64,000 nucleotides of DNA from Enemella evansiae (GCA_017255395.1 JAFKDC010000009.1:62001-126000); one strand, 5' to 3'. Numbered from the stretch's first letter, positions 15,549 to 24,191 are shown. Notes: a model not told the origin generated them from the letters alone. Translations and numbers: made by a program.

Positions 15549-17414
15549 ATGAACGGACTGCTCAAGACAACGGCCGCTAGCCTGTCGCTGCTGGCCCTGA
15601 CAGGCGCGCCCGCGCTGGCGGACGTGACGTGGGAGGACATCATGGCCGACCACGAAACCACGACGGACGTGCTGATGTACGGCATGGGCAACAACGCCCA
15701 GCGGTACTCCTCGCTGACGCAGATCAACGCCGAGAACGTGCAGCACATGCGCCCGGCCTGGGCCTTCTCTTTCGGGGATGAAAAGCAGCGCGGGCAAGAG
15801 GCGCAGGCCATCGTGCATGACGGCGTGATCTACATCACCGGCTCGTATTCCCGCATGTGGGCGCTGGATGCCAAGACCGGCGAGCGCCTGTGGAAGTTCG
15901 AGGCCCGCCTGCCCGAAGACATCCGCCCCTGCTGCGACGTGGTGAACCGCGGCGCCGCGATCTACGGCGACAAGGTCTATTTCGGCACGCTCGATGCCTC
16001 GATCTACGCGCTGGACAAGAACACCGGCAAGGTCGTCTGGCGCGAGAAGTTCGGCGACCACAAGATCGGCTACACCATGACCGGCGCGCCGACCATCGTG
16101 AAGGATGCCGAGAGCGGTCGCGTCATGCTGATCCACGGCTCGTCCGGGGACGAATTCGGCGTTGTCGGCAAGCTCTATGCCCGTGACGTGGACACCGGCG
16201 AGGAAATCTGGATGCGTCCCTTCGTCGAGGGCCACATGGGCAAGCTGGCAGGCGCCGACAGCACCACCACCGGCGACCCGGATGCACCGTCCTGGCCGAT
16301 GAACGAAGAGGGCACCGACAAGAAGGAAAGCTGGTATCACGGCGGCGGCGCACCCTGGCAGTCGGCCAGCTACGATCCCGAGACCAACACCATCATCGTC
16401 GGCACCGGCAACCCGGCGCCCTGGAACACCTGGGAACGCTCCGAAGGCGACAATTTCCAGGACTTCGACTCGCTCTATACCTCTGGTCAGGCCTATGTGA
16501 ACCCGACCGACGGCGAGATCATCGGCTTCTACCAGCACACGCCGAACGACGCATGGGACTTCTCGGGCAACAACGAGCTGGTGCTCTTCGACTTCACCGA
16601 CAAGGACGGCGAGCAGCACCGCGCCGCCGCCCACGCCGACCGGAACGGATTTTTCTACGTGACCGACATCGACGCGCTGTCGGACCGCAACGGCGAAAGC
16701 ATCAACCGTCCGACCGCCCTGCTGAATGCCTTCCCCTTCGTGGATGACATCACCTGGGCCGAGGGGATCGACCTTGAAACCGGGCGTCCCATCGAGGTCG
16801 AGGGCCAGCGCCCGCCGCTGCCTGCCGAGGGCGAGACCCGGGGCGCCACGATCCAGGTCACCCCGCCGTTCCTGGGCGGCAAGAACTGGAACCCGATGGC
16901 CTACAGCCAGAAGACCGGCCTGTTCTACGTGCCCGCCAACAACTGGACCGAGGACTACTGGACCGAGACCGTCACCTATAACGCCGGGGCCGCCTACCTT
17001 GGTCAGGGCTTCCGCATCAAGCGGCTGTTCGACGACCATATCGGCACCCTGCGCGCCTACGATCCCGCCACCGGCGAGAAGAAGTGGGAGCACAACGAGG
17101 AATTCCCGCTCTGGGCCGGCGTGATGGCCACGGCGGGCGACCTCGTGTTCACCGGCACCTCGGACGGCTACGTCAAGGCCTTCCACTCCGAGACCGGCGA
17201 GCAGTTGTGGGAGTTCAACACCGGTTCGGGCATCATCTCGCAGCCCGTGACCTGGGAACTGGACGGCAAGCAGTACCTCGGCATCGCCTCGGGCTATGGC
17301 GGCGCGGTGCCGCTCTGGGGCGGCGACATGGCGACGCTGACCACGCAGGTCAGCCAGGGCGGGTCGTTCTGGGTCTTCGAGATCCCGGACGAGCTGCTGG
17401 CCAGCGCTGAATAA
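15549..17414 (+). CDS. PQQ-dependent methanol/ethanol-type alcohol dehydrogenase
   Basis: Periplasmic quinoprotein, 621 residues with signal peptide (1-24, ALA-DV). The eight-bladed propeller repeats (ALDAKTGERLWKFE, ALDKNTGKVVWRE, YDPATGEKKWEH) are clear. Adjacent cysteines at 128-129 form the PQQ-lid disulfide; Asp337 in DAWDFSG is the expected catalytic base. Residue 339, two after it, is Ser, whereas lanthanide-dependent XoxF/PedH-type enzymes have Asp, so a calcium enzyme of the ethanol-dehydrogenase type is likely. The ATG at 15534 lies inside the GGAGGAGAG ribosome site of the chosen start 15549. Confidence 0.93.
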   Translation: MNGLLKTTAASLSLLALTGAPALADVTWEDIMADHETTTDVLMYGMGNNAQRYSSLTQINAENVQHMRPAWAFSFGDEKQRGQEAQAIVHDGVIYITGSYSRMWALDAKTGERLWKFEARLPEDIRPCCDVVNRGAAIYGDKVYFGTLDASIYALDKNTGKVVWREKFGDHKIGYTMTGAPTIVKDAESGRVMLIHGSSGDEFGVVGKLYARDVDTGEEIWMRPFVEGHMGKLAGADSTTTGDPDAPSWPMNEEGTDKKESWYHGGGAPWQSASYDPETNTIIVGTGNPAPWNTWERSEGDNFQDFDSLYTSGQAYVNPTDGEIIGFYQHTPNDAWDFSGNNELVLFDFTDKDGEQHRAAAHADRNGFFYVTDIDALSDRNGESINRPTALLNAFPFVDDITWAEGIDLETGRPIEVEGQRPPLPAEGETRGATIQVTPPFLGGKNWNPMAYSQKTGLFYVPANNWTEDYWTETVTYNAGAAYLGQGFRIKRLFDDHIGTLRAYDPATGEKKWEHNEEFPLWAGVMATAGDLVFTGTSDGYVKAFHSETGEQLWEFNTGSGIISQPVTWELDGKQYLGIASGYGGAVPLWGGDMATLTTQVSQGGSFWVFEIPDELLASAE

Positions 17415-17424
17415 GACCGCTGAC

Positions 17425-17446
17425 GGGGCGGCTTTCGGGCCGCCCC
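17425..17446 (+). terminator. Hairpin between the quinoprotein and pentapeptide genes
   Basis: GGGGCGGC and GCCGCCCC pair across a six-base loop (TTTCGG). No U-tract follows, so it may stabilise the upstream mRNA or give partial termination. Confidence 0.5.
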
Positions 17447-17471
17447 CCTGATCCCAAGGGAGAGTACAGAG

Positions 17472-18110
17472 ATGAAGACGTTCCTTCTGGGCGCGGTCGC
17501 GGCCCTCTCGCTGGCCAGCGCGGCGCAGGCCGAGCAGTCCAACACCCAGCGATTGCAGGCGGCCGCCACGACCTACCCGATCATCGTCGACACCGAAGAG
17601 CCGCGCGAAGGCCCGCTGGTCATCGACGGTTGCGAGTTGAAACCGGGCGCCGACTGTCCCGGCGTCGATCTCAGCCATGCCGACCTGCGCGGCGTCCAGC
17701 TGATGGGCGCCAATCTGCGCGGGGCCAAGCTGACGCGGGCCAACCTCTACAATGCCACGCTGAAGGGCGCCGATTTCTCGGGGGCGGACCTGCGCGGCGC
17801 GACGCTGACCAAGTCGCACATGCAGGGCATGGTGGCGCGCGGCGCCGACTTCACCGGCGCCAACATGGACTTCTCGCGCCTCGCGGGGGCCAAGTTCCAC
17901 GGCGCCAACCTGACCGCCATCTCGATGGAGGCCAGCTGGGCGCCCAAGATCCGCCTTGTCGGCGCGACCATCAAGGCCTCGAACCTGCAGGAGTCCAAGT
18001 TCTACGACGCGGACTTTGGCGAGGCGGTCATGGAAGGCAACAACATCCGCTATGCCATCTGGGAAGGCGCCCATATGGAGAACTGCACCGGATGTCCCTT
18101 CGACTGGTGA
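17472..18110 (+). CDS. Exported pentapeptide-repeat protein
   Basis: A signal peptide (about 1-20, AQA-EQ) is followed, from residue about 63, by a run of A(D/N)L-type pentapeptides (SHADLRGVQL, GANLRGAKLTRANLYNATLK, GADFSGADLRGATL and onward to about 185) predicted to form a right-handed quadrilateral beta-helix. The C terminus MENCTGCPFDW adds a Cys-x2-Cys. The ribosome site GGGAGAG precedes the ATG. It sits 57 bases after the dehydrogenase gene; its role in alcohol oxidation is unknown, possibly a periplasmic scaffold. Confidence 0.85.
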   Translation: MKTFLLGAVAALSLASAAQAEQSNTQRLQAAATTYPIIVDTEEPREGPLVIDGCELKPGADCPGVDLSHADLRGVQLMGANLRGAKLTRANLYNATLKGADFSGADLRGATLTKSHMQGMVARGADFTGANMDFSRLAGAKFHGANLTAISMEASWAPKIRLVGATIKASNLQESKFYDADFGEAVMEGNNIRYAIWEGAHMENCTGCPFDW

Positions 18111-18505
18111 TCCTCACCATGCTGGCCTGGCCTATTCCCCCCTCCCAGGGCCGGGCCGAAACGCTCGCGGCGGGTCTGACGACCTGCCGCGAGATCGTTT
18201 CCGATGCCGCGCGTCTGGCCTGCTACGATGGTCTTGTGCCGGTGGGGCAGGGCGACCGGTTCAGCGGCAAGGGCAGCGGCATCACGCCCGAGTTCACCGT
18301 CGAGGCACCGCGCCTGATGCGCTTCGACAACTCCGACGTGATCATGGTCGTCTACCTGCTGAACGAGGCGGGTGCAGTGGTCCAGAACCTGCACCGGGGC
18401 GGGGCAGGGGGCGGCGCCTTTCTGATCGAGACGCCGGGCCGCTACCATGTGCAGGTCAATGCCTCTGGCGCGTGGAGCGTGACCGTCCTGCCGCCGTCGC
18501 CATAA
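18092..18505 (+). CDS. Small periplasmic protein of unknown function
   Basis: The 137-residue protein begins inside the end of the pentapeptide gene (19-base overlap, different frame), so it is probably translationally coupled. A signal peptide (MSLRLVILTMLAWPIPPSQGRAE) is followed by a short Cys-containing segment (TTCREIVSDAARLACYDGLV) like those in exported proteins with a DUF-type C..ARL.CYD motif, and a beta-rich C terminus (GRYHVQVNASGAWSVTVLP). The longer open frame starting at 17630 is a shadow of the previous gene. Function unknown; the location suggests a role with the quinoprotein. Confidence 0.7.
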   Translation: MSLRLVILTMLAWPIPPSQGRAETLAAGLTTCREIVSDAARLACYDGLVPVGQGDRFSGKGSGITPEFTVEAPRLMRFDNSDVIMVVYLLNEAGAVVQNLHRGGAGGGAFLIETPGRYHVQVNASGAWSVTVLPPSP

Positions 18506-18580
18506 AGTCGTATCCGCTTTTCCGCCGGTCCGGTCTAGCCTGACCGCGTTCCGGTCACAGAGCGGAAAACGGGAGGAATC

Positions 18581-19258
18581 ATGACCAAGAGCCGGGACGC
18601 TCCGGTTGCGGCGCAAGACCCGCGCATGACCTGCGGGCTGGTGATCGACGACCACCCGATGATCCACCTCGGCTGCCGCCAGCTTCTGACGGATGTGGGG
18701 TTCGACGAGGTGCTGGCCGCCTCCTCGGCCGAAGAGGGCATCGCCATCGCCCGCGACCGGCAACCGGATTTCGCCGTTCTGGACCTCGGGTTGCCCGGCG
18801 CCGGTGGGCTGGAGAGCATCGCCAGCCTGCGCGCGGTGGCGCCCGCGATGCGCATCCTTGTATTTACCATGAACGACCGCCCGGCCTTTGCCGCCCGCGT
18901 GCTGGAGGCCGGGGCGCATGGCTTCCTGTCCAAGAACGCCGCGCCCGACCGGTTCCGAGAGGCCATCGCGGCGATCAGCGCGGGCGGGATCTACCTGGAC
19001 CACGAGACCGCGATGAAGCTGGTGACCCGGCGAAGCGTCAGCTCCGGCTGTCCGCTGGCGGGCCTGACCCGGCGTGAGCGCGAGGTGCTTTTCGCTCTGG
19101 GAGAGGGGCTCGACCTGTCGCGCATCGCCAGGGATCTGGGCGTCAGCTACAAGACCGCCGCCAACACCAGTTCCGCGCTGAAGAAGAAGCTGGGCGCCAG
19201 GGGCCTGAACGACCTGATCCGGATCGCTATCGAGAACGGGGACGAGCGTCTGGCGTGA
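18581..19258 (+). CDS. LuxR/FixJ-type response regulator
   Basis: Two-domain response regulator, 225 residues. The receiver has the acidic pair IDD near residue 23, phospho-acceptor Asp68 (AVLDLGLPG), a Thr in VFTMND and Lys in LSKNAAP. The C-terminal helix-turn-helix reads LTRREREVLFALGEGLDLSR then IARDLGVSYKTAANTSSALK. GGGAGG precedes the ATG. It is likely the partner of the sensor kinase 6 kb upstream, enclosing the alcohol-oxidation genes between them; by analogy with quinoprotein systems it would activate them. Confidence 0.9.
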   Translation: MTKSRDAPVAAQDPRMTCGLVIDDHPMIHLGCRQLLTDVGFDEVLAASSAEEGIAIARDRQPDFAVLDLGLPGAGGLESIASLRAVAPAMRILVFTMNDRPAFAARVLEAGAHGFLSKNAAPDRFREAIAAISAGGIYLDHETAMKLVTRRSVSSGCPLAGLTRREREVLFALGEGLDLSRIARDLGVSYKTAANTSSALKKKLGARGLNDLIRIAIENGDERLA

Positions 19259-19334
19259 CGGCTGAAAACGGACGCCCGTTCGAAAAACGCCGGAAGATCA
19301 CAAGACGGCCTGATGCGGCGATGCCGGTCCGGCG

Positions 19335-19829
19335 CTACCGCTGTTCGGCCTTGAGGAAGGCGGCAATCGCCTGCCGGTTGGTCTGGCCGATCATGCTTTC
19401 CCCATCCGCCACGAGATCGGCCAGAGACTGGCGGCGCAGGGCATCGCGCCAGACCGCCTCGGCGGACAACATGCGGGTCTTGATGAAGCAATCGGCCTTG
19501 TAGGCGCAGGGATCGGTGCTTGCGCCGGGCGCGCGGCGGCGGATTTCGCGGCAGGTGAAGGCGGGCCCCGACCCGTCGATTGCCTCGACGATATCGAGCA
19601 GGGTGATCTTCGCCGGGGCGCGCGCCAGCCGGTAGCCGCCGCGCGGGCCGGGCGTGGCCTCGACCAGTTGCCGGGCCACCAGCGCCCTCATGTGTTTCAG
19701 CAGGTAGGATTCCGATACGCCGTGAAACTCGGCAAGGCTCTTGCCCGGCAGCACCATGCCCTCATCGAGACCGGTCAGCAGCAGCATGCAATGAAGGGCC
19801 GTCTCTACCCCGTCGCTCAACCGTCGCAT
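19335..19829 (-). CDS. Rrf2-family transcriptional regulator
   Basis: 164-residue winged-helix regulator. LAEFHGVSESYLLKHMRALV is the recognition helix region and GPRGGYRLAR the wing typical of Rrf2. Three cysteines (93, 108, 114) in the FTCREI...DPCAYKADCF segment are placed like the cluster ligands of NsrR/IscR/RirA, so an iron-sulfur or redox-sensing form is plausible. It is divergent from an AhpD-like gene across a 75-base gap holding a 27-bp palindrome, its probable operator. Confidence 0.9.
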   Translation of the reverse strand: MRRLSDGVETALHCMLLLTGLDEGMVLPGKSLAEFHGVSESYLLKHMRALVARQLVEATPGPRGGYRLARAPAKITLLDIVEAIDGSGPAFTCREIRRRAPGASTDPCAYKADCFIKTRMLSAEAVWRDALRRQSLADLVADGESMIGQTNRQAIAAFLKAEQR

Positions 19830-19852
19830 CTGTCGCCCTCTTGTTCCCGCTT

Positions 19853-19879
19853 AATCATGGATATAAATTATCGATGATT
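19853..19879. promoter_or_regulatory. 27-bp palindrome between rrf2 and ahpD-like genes
   Basis: AATCAT and ATGATT form outer arms and GATA/TATC inner arms around the same centre (19866), with 10 of 11 bases matching in each arm. Placed 24 bases from the regulator start and 26 from the AhpD-like start, it is a strong candidate for autoregulatory binding by the Rrf2 protein and control of both genes. Confidence 0.7.
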
Positions 19880-19904
19880 CGTCAGCAAGCAGGAAGGACA
19901 GGCC

Positions 19905-20357
19905 ATGACACCCCGTATGAACATCGCCGCGGAGGCCCCGGCGCTCTATCGCACCATTCGCGCGATGGACGGCCAGATCAGGGAGAGCGGCCTTGACCCG
20001 GCCCTGCTGCACCTGGTGAAGCTGCGCGCCTCGCAGATCAATGGCTGCGCGTTCTGCGTGGACATGCACGCGCAGGAGGCATTGGAAATCGGCGTGCCCG
20101 CGCAAAAGCTGCATCTTGTGGCCGCCTGGCGTGAATCGCCGATTTTCACGACCAAAGAGCGCGCCGCCCTGCGCTGGACCGAAAGCCTGACGCATATTTC
20201 CGCGACGGGCGCGCCGGATGGCGACTACGAAGCGGTCCGGGCCGAGTTCAGTGAAGCCGAATTGGCCGTCCTTACGGTGGCGATTGGCGCCATCAACATG
20301 CTGAACCGGATGGGCGTTGCCGCGCGCCTGCAACATCCGAACAGGGAAAGGGGCTGA
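19905..20357 (+). CDS. AhpD/carboxymuconolactone decarboxylase-family protein
   Basis: 150-residue alkylhydroperoxidase-like protein. The redox motif is Cys48-x2-Cys51-x3-His55 (NGCAFCVDMHAQEAL), the AhpD core signature. The rest (AAWRESPIFTTKERAALRWTESLT and VAIGAINMLNRM) matches the CMD family helices. Likely role is peroxide or other oxidant reduction under control of the divergent Rrf2 regulator. It is not a muconolactone enzyme by context. Confidence 0.9.
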   Translation: MTPRMNIAAEAPALYRTIRAMDGQIRESGLDPALLHLVKLRASQINGCAFCVDMHAQEALEIGVPAQKLHLVAAWRESPIFTTKERAALRWTESLTHISATGAPDGDYEAVRAEFSEAELAVLTVAIGAINMLNRMGVAARLQHPNRERG

Positions 20358-20642
20358 AGTCGTTGGCTGAGGGGCGCCACCCCGGCATGACGCAGGTGAA
20401 GGCGGTCGGGTGGGCGCTGGGGATCAAGCTGCACAGAGAAGGGATGCAGGTGCCATTTTGCAGAAGTGGTCCGACCAATTCCACGTACGGCTAAAGAAAA
20501 GTGGAAGGAATAATAGTCATATAAAACAGGTATTTAATAATATCCCGTCGATGGGCGAGTAGCTAAAAGAAGCACATCATCCATGTCCCGGCTTGTCCGG
20601 CTTCGCAGTGTTTGACCATTCTGTGAGGCAGGGAGGACGGGC
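20358..20642. other. AT-richer intergenic region upstream of the fadR-type gene
   Basis: 285 bases without a gene. It contains the FadR-type dyad described separately and an AT-rich block (20500-20550) suitable for promoter elements. Nothing else was recognised. Confidence 0.55.
20467..20477. promoter_or_regulatory. FadR-type operator dyad TGGT-CCG-ACCA
   Basis: An 11-bp perfect palindrome apart from its central base, matching the TGGT-N3-ACCA pattern of FadR/PdhR-type GntR regulators. It lies 166 bases upstream of the FadR-type gene and TRAP cluster, suggesting autoregulation. Confidence 0.55.
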
Positions 20643-21398
20643 ATGGACCGCGTTGAGAGCAGCGAATCAGAAACCGGGAAAGGCGCGGATCGCGTCATCG
20701 CCTATTTCATGTCCCGCCTGCGCGAGGGTGCGCTGAAGCTGGGCGATCGCCTGCCGTCCGAGCGCGAGCTGGCGCGCGATCTTGGCGTTGGCCGTCCGCT
20801 CTTGCGCGAGGTCATGCGCTCGCTGTCTATGCTGGGCGTGTTGGACATACGCCACGGCTCCGGTGCCTACGTGGGCAAGGTCGACATCGGGCTGATGTCG
20901 GATTTCTTTACCTTCTGCCTGTCGCAGGAACAGGACGTACTGGACGACGTCCTTCAGGCCCGCATCGCCATCGAATGCCAGGCCATCCGGCTGGCCTGTT
21001 CGCGCGCCAACGAACGCGATCTCGCCCGCATCAGCCAGTGGTTGAACGTATTGCTGCACACGCTGGACGACCCCGAGAAGGGCGGCCATGCCGATTTCAT
21101 GTTCCATCAGGCGGTTGTCGCCGCCAGCCATTCGCGCTCTTTGATCGTGTTGCACGGCGCCTTGGCGGACCTGTTGAAACAAAGCCATGTCGAGCGCCGC
21201 CGGACCTATCGCAGCGGCCCGATCATGCAGGATTTGGTGGAGGCGCATCGCGATGTGTTTCTGTCAATCGTGGGGAAGGATCCCGACAAGGCCGATCAAC
21301 GGCTGCGGGAGCATTTCGCCATCGGCGACGAGTTGCGTCGCCAAAGCCTGATATCCGAGTACGAACGCAAGGACTTTCGGGTACCGCACACGACCTGA
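20643..21398 (+). CDS. FadR-subfamily GntR transcriptional regulator
   Basis: 251 residues. The N-terminal winged helix is clear (LKLGDRLPSERELARDLGVG followed by RPLLREVMRSL), and the C-terminal all-helical FCD ligand domain has DFMFHQAVVAASHS and EAHRDVFLSI, where Asp and His residues usually bind a metal. GGGAGG precedes the ATG. It is immediately upstream of a TRAP transporter and RpiB-type isomerase, which it probably controls in response to the transported carboxylate or sugar acid. Confidence 0.92.
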   Translation: MDRVESSESETGKGADRVIAYFMSRLREGALKLGDRLPSERELARDLGVGRPLLREVMRSLSMLGVLDIRHGSGAYVGKVDIGLMSDFFTFCLSQEQDVLDDVLQARIAIECQAIRLACSRANERDLARISQWLNVLLHTLDDPEKGGHADFMFHQAVVAASHSRSLIVLHGALADLLKQSHVERRRTYRSGPIMQDLVEAHRDVFLSIVGKDPDKADQRLREHFAIGDELRRQSLISEYERKDFRVPHTT

Positions 21399-21421
21399 CG
21401 ACACAAAAACCGGAGGAGAGA

Positions 21422-22411
21422 ATGTTTCACGCATCCACCCGGCGGCTGATGGCCGCCGCCGCTATCGGCTTGCTTGGCACCCAGGCCACCGCCGCCGATC
21501 TGCGCTATGCCCACGTCGGCGCCGAGGGCGATTTCCAGACCCGTTTCGCCGCCGAGGCCGCCGAAGAGATCGGCACCGCCACCGACGGCGAAGTGACCAT
21601 CAACGTCTTCCCGGCCAGCCAGCTTGGCAACGTGGCCGAGATGGTCGACGGGGTGAAGCTGGGCTCGATCCACATGGGGCACCACGATTTCGCCTCGCTG
21701 GCCCGCATCGTGCCCGAGATCGCGGTCTTCAACGCGCCCTTCATCTACCGTGACGGCGCCCATGCGCTGGCCGCGACCGACCCGGCCACCTCCGAGGCGC
21801 TGATCGCGCTGAACGAGCGGCTGGTCGAAGAGGGCGGTGTCCGCGTGATCGGCCGCATCTATCGCGGCGCGCGCCACATCTCGTCCAACTTCGAGATCAA
21901 GTCGCCCGACGACATGACCGGCAAACCCTTCCGCGCCGTGCCGCTGGACCTGTGGATCTCGATGATCAAGGGCATGGGCGCCACGCCGACCCCGGTCGAG
22001 GTCAGCGAACTGCCGACCGCGCTGATGACCGGCCTCGTGGTGGGTCAGGAAAACCCGTTGACCATGATCTCGGCCAACGCGCTGCACGAGGTGCAGAGCC
22101 ATGTCGCGATGACCGGCCACATGCAGTCCGTGCTGGCAGTCTTCGTGAACGAGAACGCGTGGCAGGGCCTGACCGAAGAGCAGCGCGCGGCGATCACCAA
22201 GGTGCTCGACGACAAGGCGCAGCAGTCGCTGGAATGGGCGCAGGCCTCCGAGGCCGACCTGATCACCGAGCTCGAGGGCAAGGGCATGGTCTTCACCACC
22301 GAGGAAAACGGTCTCGACCTCGCGGCCTTCCGCGACAAGGTGCTGCCGCAGATCACCGCGGACTTCCCCGAGTACGAAAGCTACATCGCGCAGATCTCTG
22401 CCGTGGAATGA
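21422..22411 (+). CDS. TRAP transporter solute-binding protein (DctP)
   Basis: Periplasmic receptor, 329 residues, with signal peptide (1-25, ATA-ADLRYAHV). DctP family landmarks include FPASQLGNVAEMVDGVKLGS, a RIYRGARHISSN stretch carrying the ligand-carboxylate Arg, and the conserved Asn/Gln-Glu-NP segment VVGQENPL. GGAGGAG precedes the ATG; the longer frame from 20975 is a shadow. Forms one transporter with the next two genes. Substrate not readable; co-location with an RpiB-type isomerase suggests a sugar or sugar acid. Confidence 0.93.
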   Translation: MFHASTRRLMAAAAIGLLGTQATAADLRYAHVGAEGDFQTRFAAEAAEEIGTATDGEVTINVFPASQLGNVAEMVDGVKLGSIHMGHHDFASLARIVPEIAVFNAPFIYRDGAHALAATDPATSEALIALNERLVEEGGVRVIGRIYRGARHISSNFEIKSPDDMTGKPFRAVPLDLWISMIKGMGATPTPVEVSELPTALMTGLVVGQENPLTMISANALHEVQSHVAMTGHMQSVLAVFVNENAWQGLTEEQRAAITKVLDDKAQQSLEWAQASEADLITELEGKGMVFTTEENGLDLAAFRDKVLPQITADFPEYESYIAQISAVE

Positions 22412-22465
22412 CGACCCCGTGCGGGCCGGGCATCACGCCCCGGCCTGCACCCGACCGGAGGTGAT

Positions 22466-22915
22466 ATGACCCGACCCCTGCAAATCCTCTGCGTGCTTCT
22501 GGTGGCGGCCCTCGTGGTGACGCCCTTTGCGCAGGTCATCATGCGCGGCGTCTTTGGCAGCGCCATGATCGGCGCCGAGGAACTGACCCGCGTTCTGCTG
22601 ATCGCCTCTGTCTTCGTGTCCTACCCGCTGGTGGTGGCGGCGCGCGAGAACATCGGCATGACGGAAATCCGCGACGCCCTGCCAAGCCCGGCCCCGCGCC
22701 TGCTGGCGATGATCAACACGCTGATCGGACTGGGCATTTCCGTGACCATGGCGGTGATCACCGTGCAGAACATTTCCGGCAACATGCGCAACGCGACGCC
22801 GACGCTGGGCATCCCCTTCTGGCTGTTCCTCGGCGCCGCCGGTCTGGGCTTCGCGGGGGCCGCCATCTACCACGCGCGCCGCTTCGTGATCCAGCTGAAG
22901 ACGGGGGAAGTGTGA
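22466..22915 (+). CDS. TRAP transporter small permease (DctQ)
   Basis: 149 residues with four predicted helices and the typical GAEELTRVLLIASVFVSYPL motif followed by ARENIGM. GGAGG lies six bases upstream of the start. The large permease begins one base after this stop, indicating tight co-translation. Confidence 0.9.
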   Translation: MTRPLQILCVLLVAALVVTPFAQVIMRGVFGSAMIGAEELTRVLLIASVFVSYPLVVAARENIGMTEIRDALPSPAPRLLAMINTLIGLGISVTMAVITVQNISGNMRNATPTLGIPFWLFLGAAGLGFAGAAIYHARRFVIQLKTGEV

Positions 22916-22916
22916 C

Positions 22917-24191
22917 ATGGGTCTCGTTCTGATCTTCCTCTTCCTGATCCTCTTCATGCTGGGCGTGCGGGTGGTCTATGCGATCCTGCTGCCCTCGATC
23001 CTCTATGTCTTCATGGAGGGCCTGCCGCCGGGCATGCTGGCGCAGCGGGTGACCTATGCGCTCGACAGCTTTCCGCTGGTCGCGGTGCCGGTCTTCATCT
23101 TCGTCGGCAACCTGATGAACCTGTCCGGCGTGACCGACCGCATCTTCAAGTTCGCCGATACGCTGGTGGGCCGGGTGCCGGGCGGGCTGGCGCAGGTCAA
23201 CATCTTCTCCAGCCTGATCTTCTCGGGCATGTCCGGCGCCGCGCTGGCCGATATCGGCGGCCTTGGCCGGATCGAGATCGACGCCATGAAAAAGCGCGGC
23301 TTTTCCGGCCCCTTCGCGGGGGCGGTCACGGCGGCCTCGGCTGTGGTCGGCCCGATCTTTCCGCCCTCGATCCCGCTGATCGTCTATGGCTCTGTCACCA
23401 GCGTCTCGATCATCCAGCTTTTGATCGCGGGCATCGTCCCGGCGCTGATCTGCATCGCGCTTCTGATGCTGACCGCCTTCGCCATCGCGCTGGTTCAGGA
23501 CATGCCGCGCGCCGAACGCTGGCCCACAGTGGGCGAGGTCTTTACCGCGCTCTGGCCCGCGCTGCCCGCCATGCTGGCGCCGGTGCTGATGATCGCGGGC
23601 ATGATGCTGGGATGGTTCACGCCGACAGAGGCGGCCAGCGTCACGGCGGTCTATGTCATCCTCATCGCGCTCTTCTTCTACCGCGAACTGACATGGGCGC
23701 ATCTGTGGACCGCGACGGTCAACACGGCGCTGTCGACCAGCGCGATCCTGATCATCGTCGCGGCGGCATCCATGTTCGGCTGGATCCTCGCGGTGGAACA
23801 GATCCCGCAGGATTTCGCCAAGTTCATCCTGCAATTCGCCTCCAGCCCCATTGTCCTGTTGCTGATCGCGAACCTGATCTTCTTTGTCGCGGGCATGTTC
23901 CTCGACTCGACGACGGCGACGCTTCTGGTGGTGCCGATCATCGCGCCGCCGCTGGTGGCCGCCGGCATCGACCCGGTGCATCTGGGCATCATCGTGATCT
24001 TCAACCTGATGCTGGGGCTGCTGACGCCGCCCATGGGCCTGTCGCTGTTCCTTGTGTCGTCGATCGCCAAGGTCAGCCTGCGGCAACTGCTGGTGGCGCT
24101 CTTGCCCTTCTATGTGCCGCTGCTTCTGTGCCTCGGCATCATCACCTTCGCCGAGGACCTCGTCCTCTGGCTGCCGCGCATGTTGCGGTGA
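22917..24191 (+). CDS. TRAP transporter large permease (DctM)
   Basis: 424 residues with about 12 hydrophobic segments, the full family length. Landmarks are PLVAVPVFIFVGNLMN, NIFSSLIFSGMSGAALADIG, and VGPIFPPSIPLIVYG, and the C-terminal GLLTPPMGLSLFLVSSIAKV. It would form the sodium-driven transport channel with DctQ, fed by the DctP protein upstream. Confidence 0.93.
   Translation: MGLVLIFLFLILFMLGVRVVYAILLPSILYVFMEGLPPGMLAQRVTYALDSFPLVAVPVFIFVGNLMNLSGVTDRIFKFADTLVGRVPGGLAQVNIFSSLIFSGMSGAALADIGGLGRIEIDAMKKRGFSGPFAGAVTAASAVVGPIFPPSIPLIVYGSVTSVSIIQLLIAGIVPALICIALLMLTAFAIALVQDMPRAERWPTVGEVFTALWPALPAMLAPVLMIAGMMLGWFTPTEAASVTAVYVILIALFFYRELTWAHLWTATVNTALSTSAILIIVAAASMFGWILAVEQIPQDFAKFILQFASSPIVLLLIANLIFFVAGMFLDSTTATLLVVPIIAPPLVAAGIDPVHLGIIVIFNLMLGLLTPPMGLSLFLVSSIAKVSLRQLLVALLPFYVPLLLCLGIITFAEDLVLWLPRMLR

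Noticed and set aside
15549-17414. Lanthanide-dependent (XoxF/PedH-type) assignment for the alcohol dehydrogenase
   Set aside because: The residue two positions after the catalytic Asp337 is Ser339, not the Asp expected in lanthanide enzymes.
15486-18074. An 862-residue open frame on the minus strand across the quinoprotein genes
   Set aside because: It is antisense to a clear PQQ dehydrogenase and pentapeptide gene, has no family motif or ribosome site and results from codon bias in high-GC DNA.
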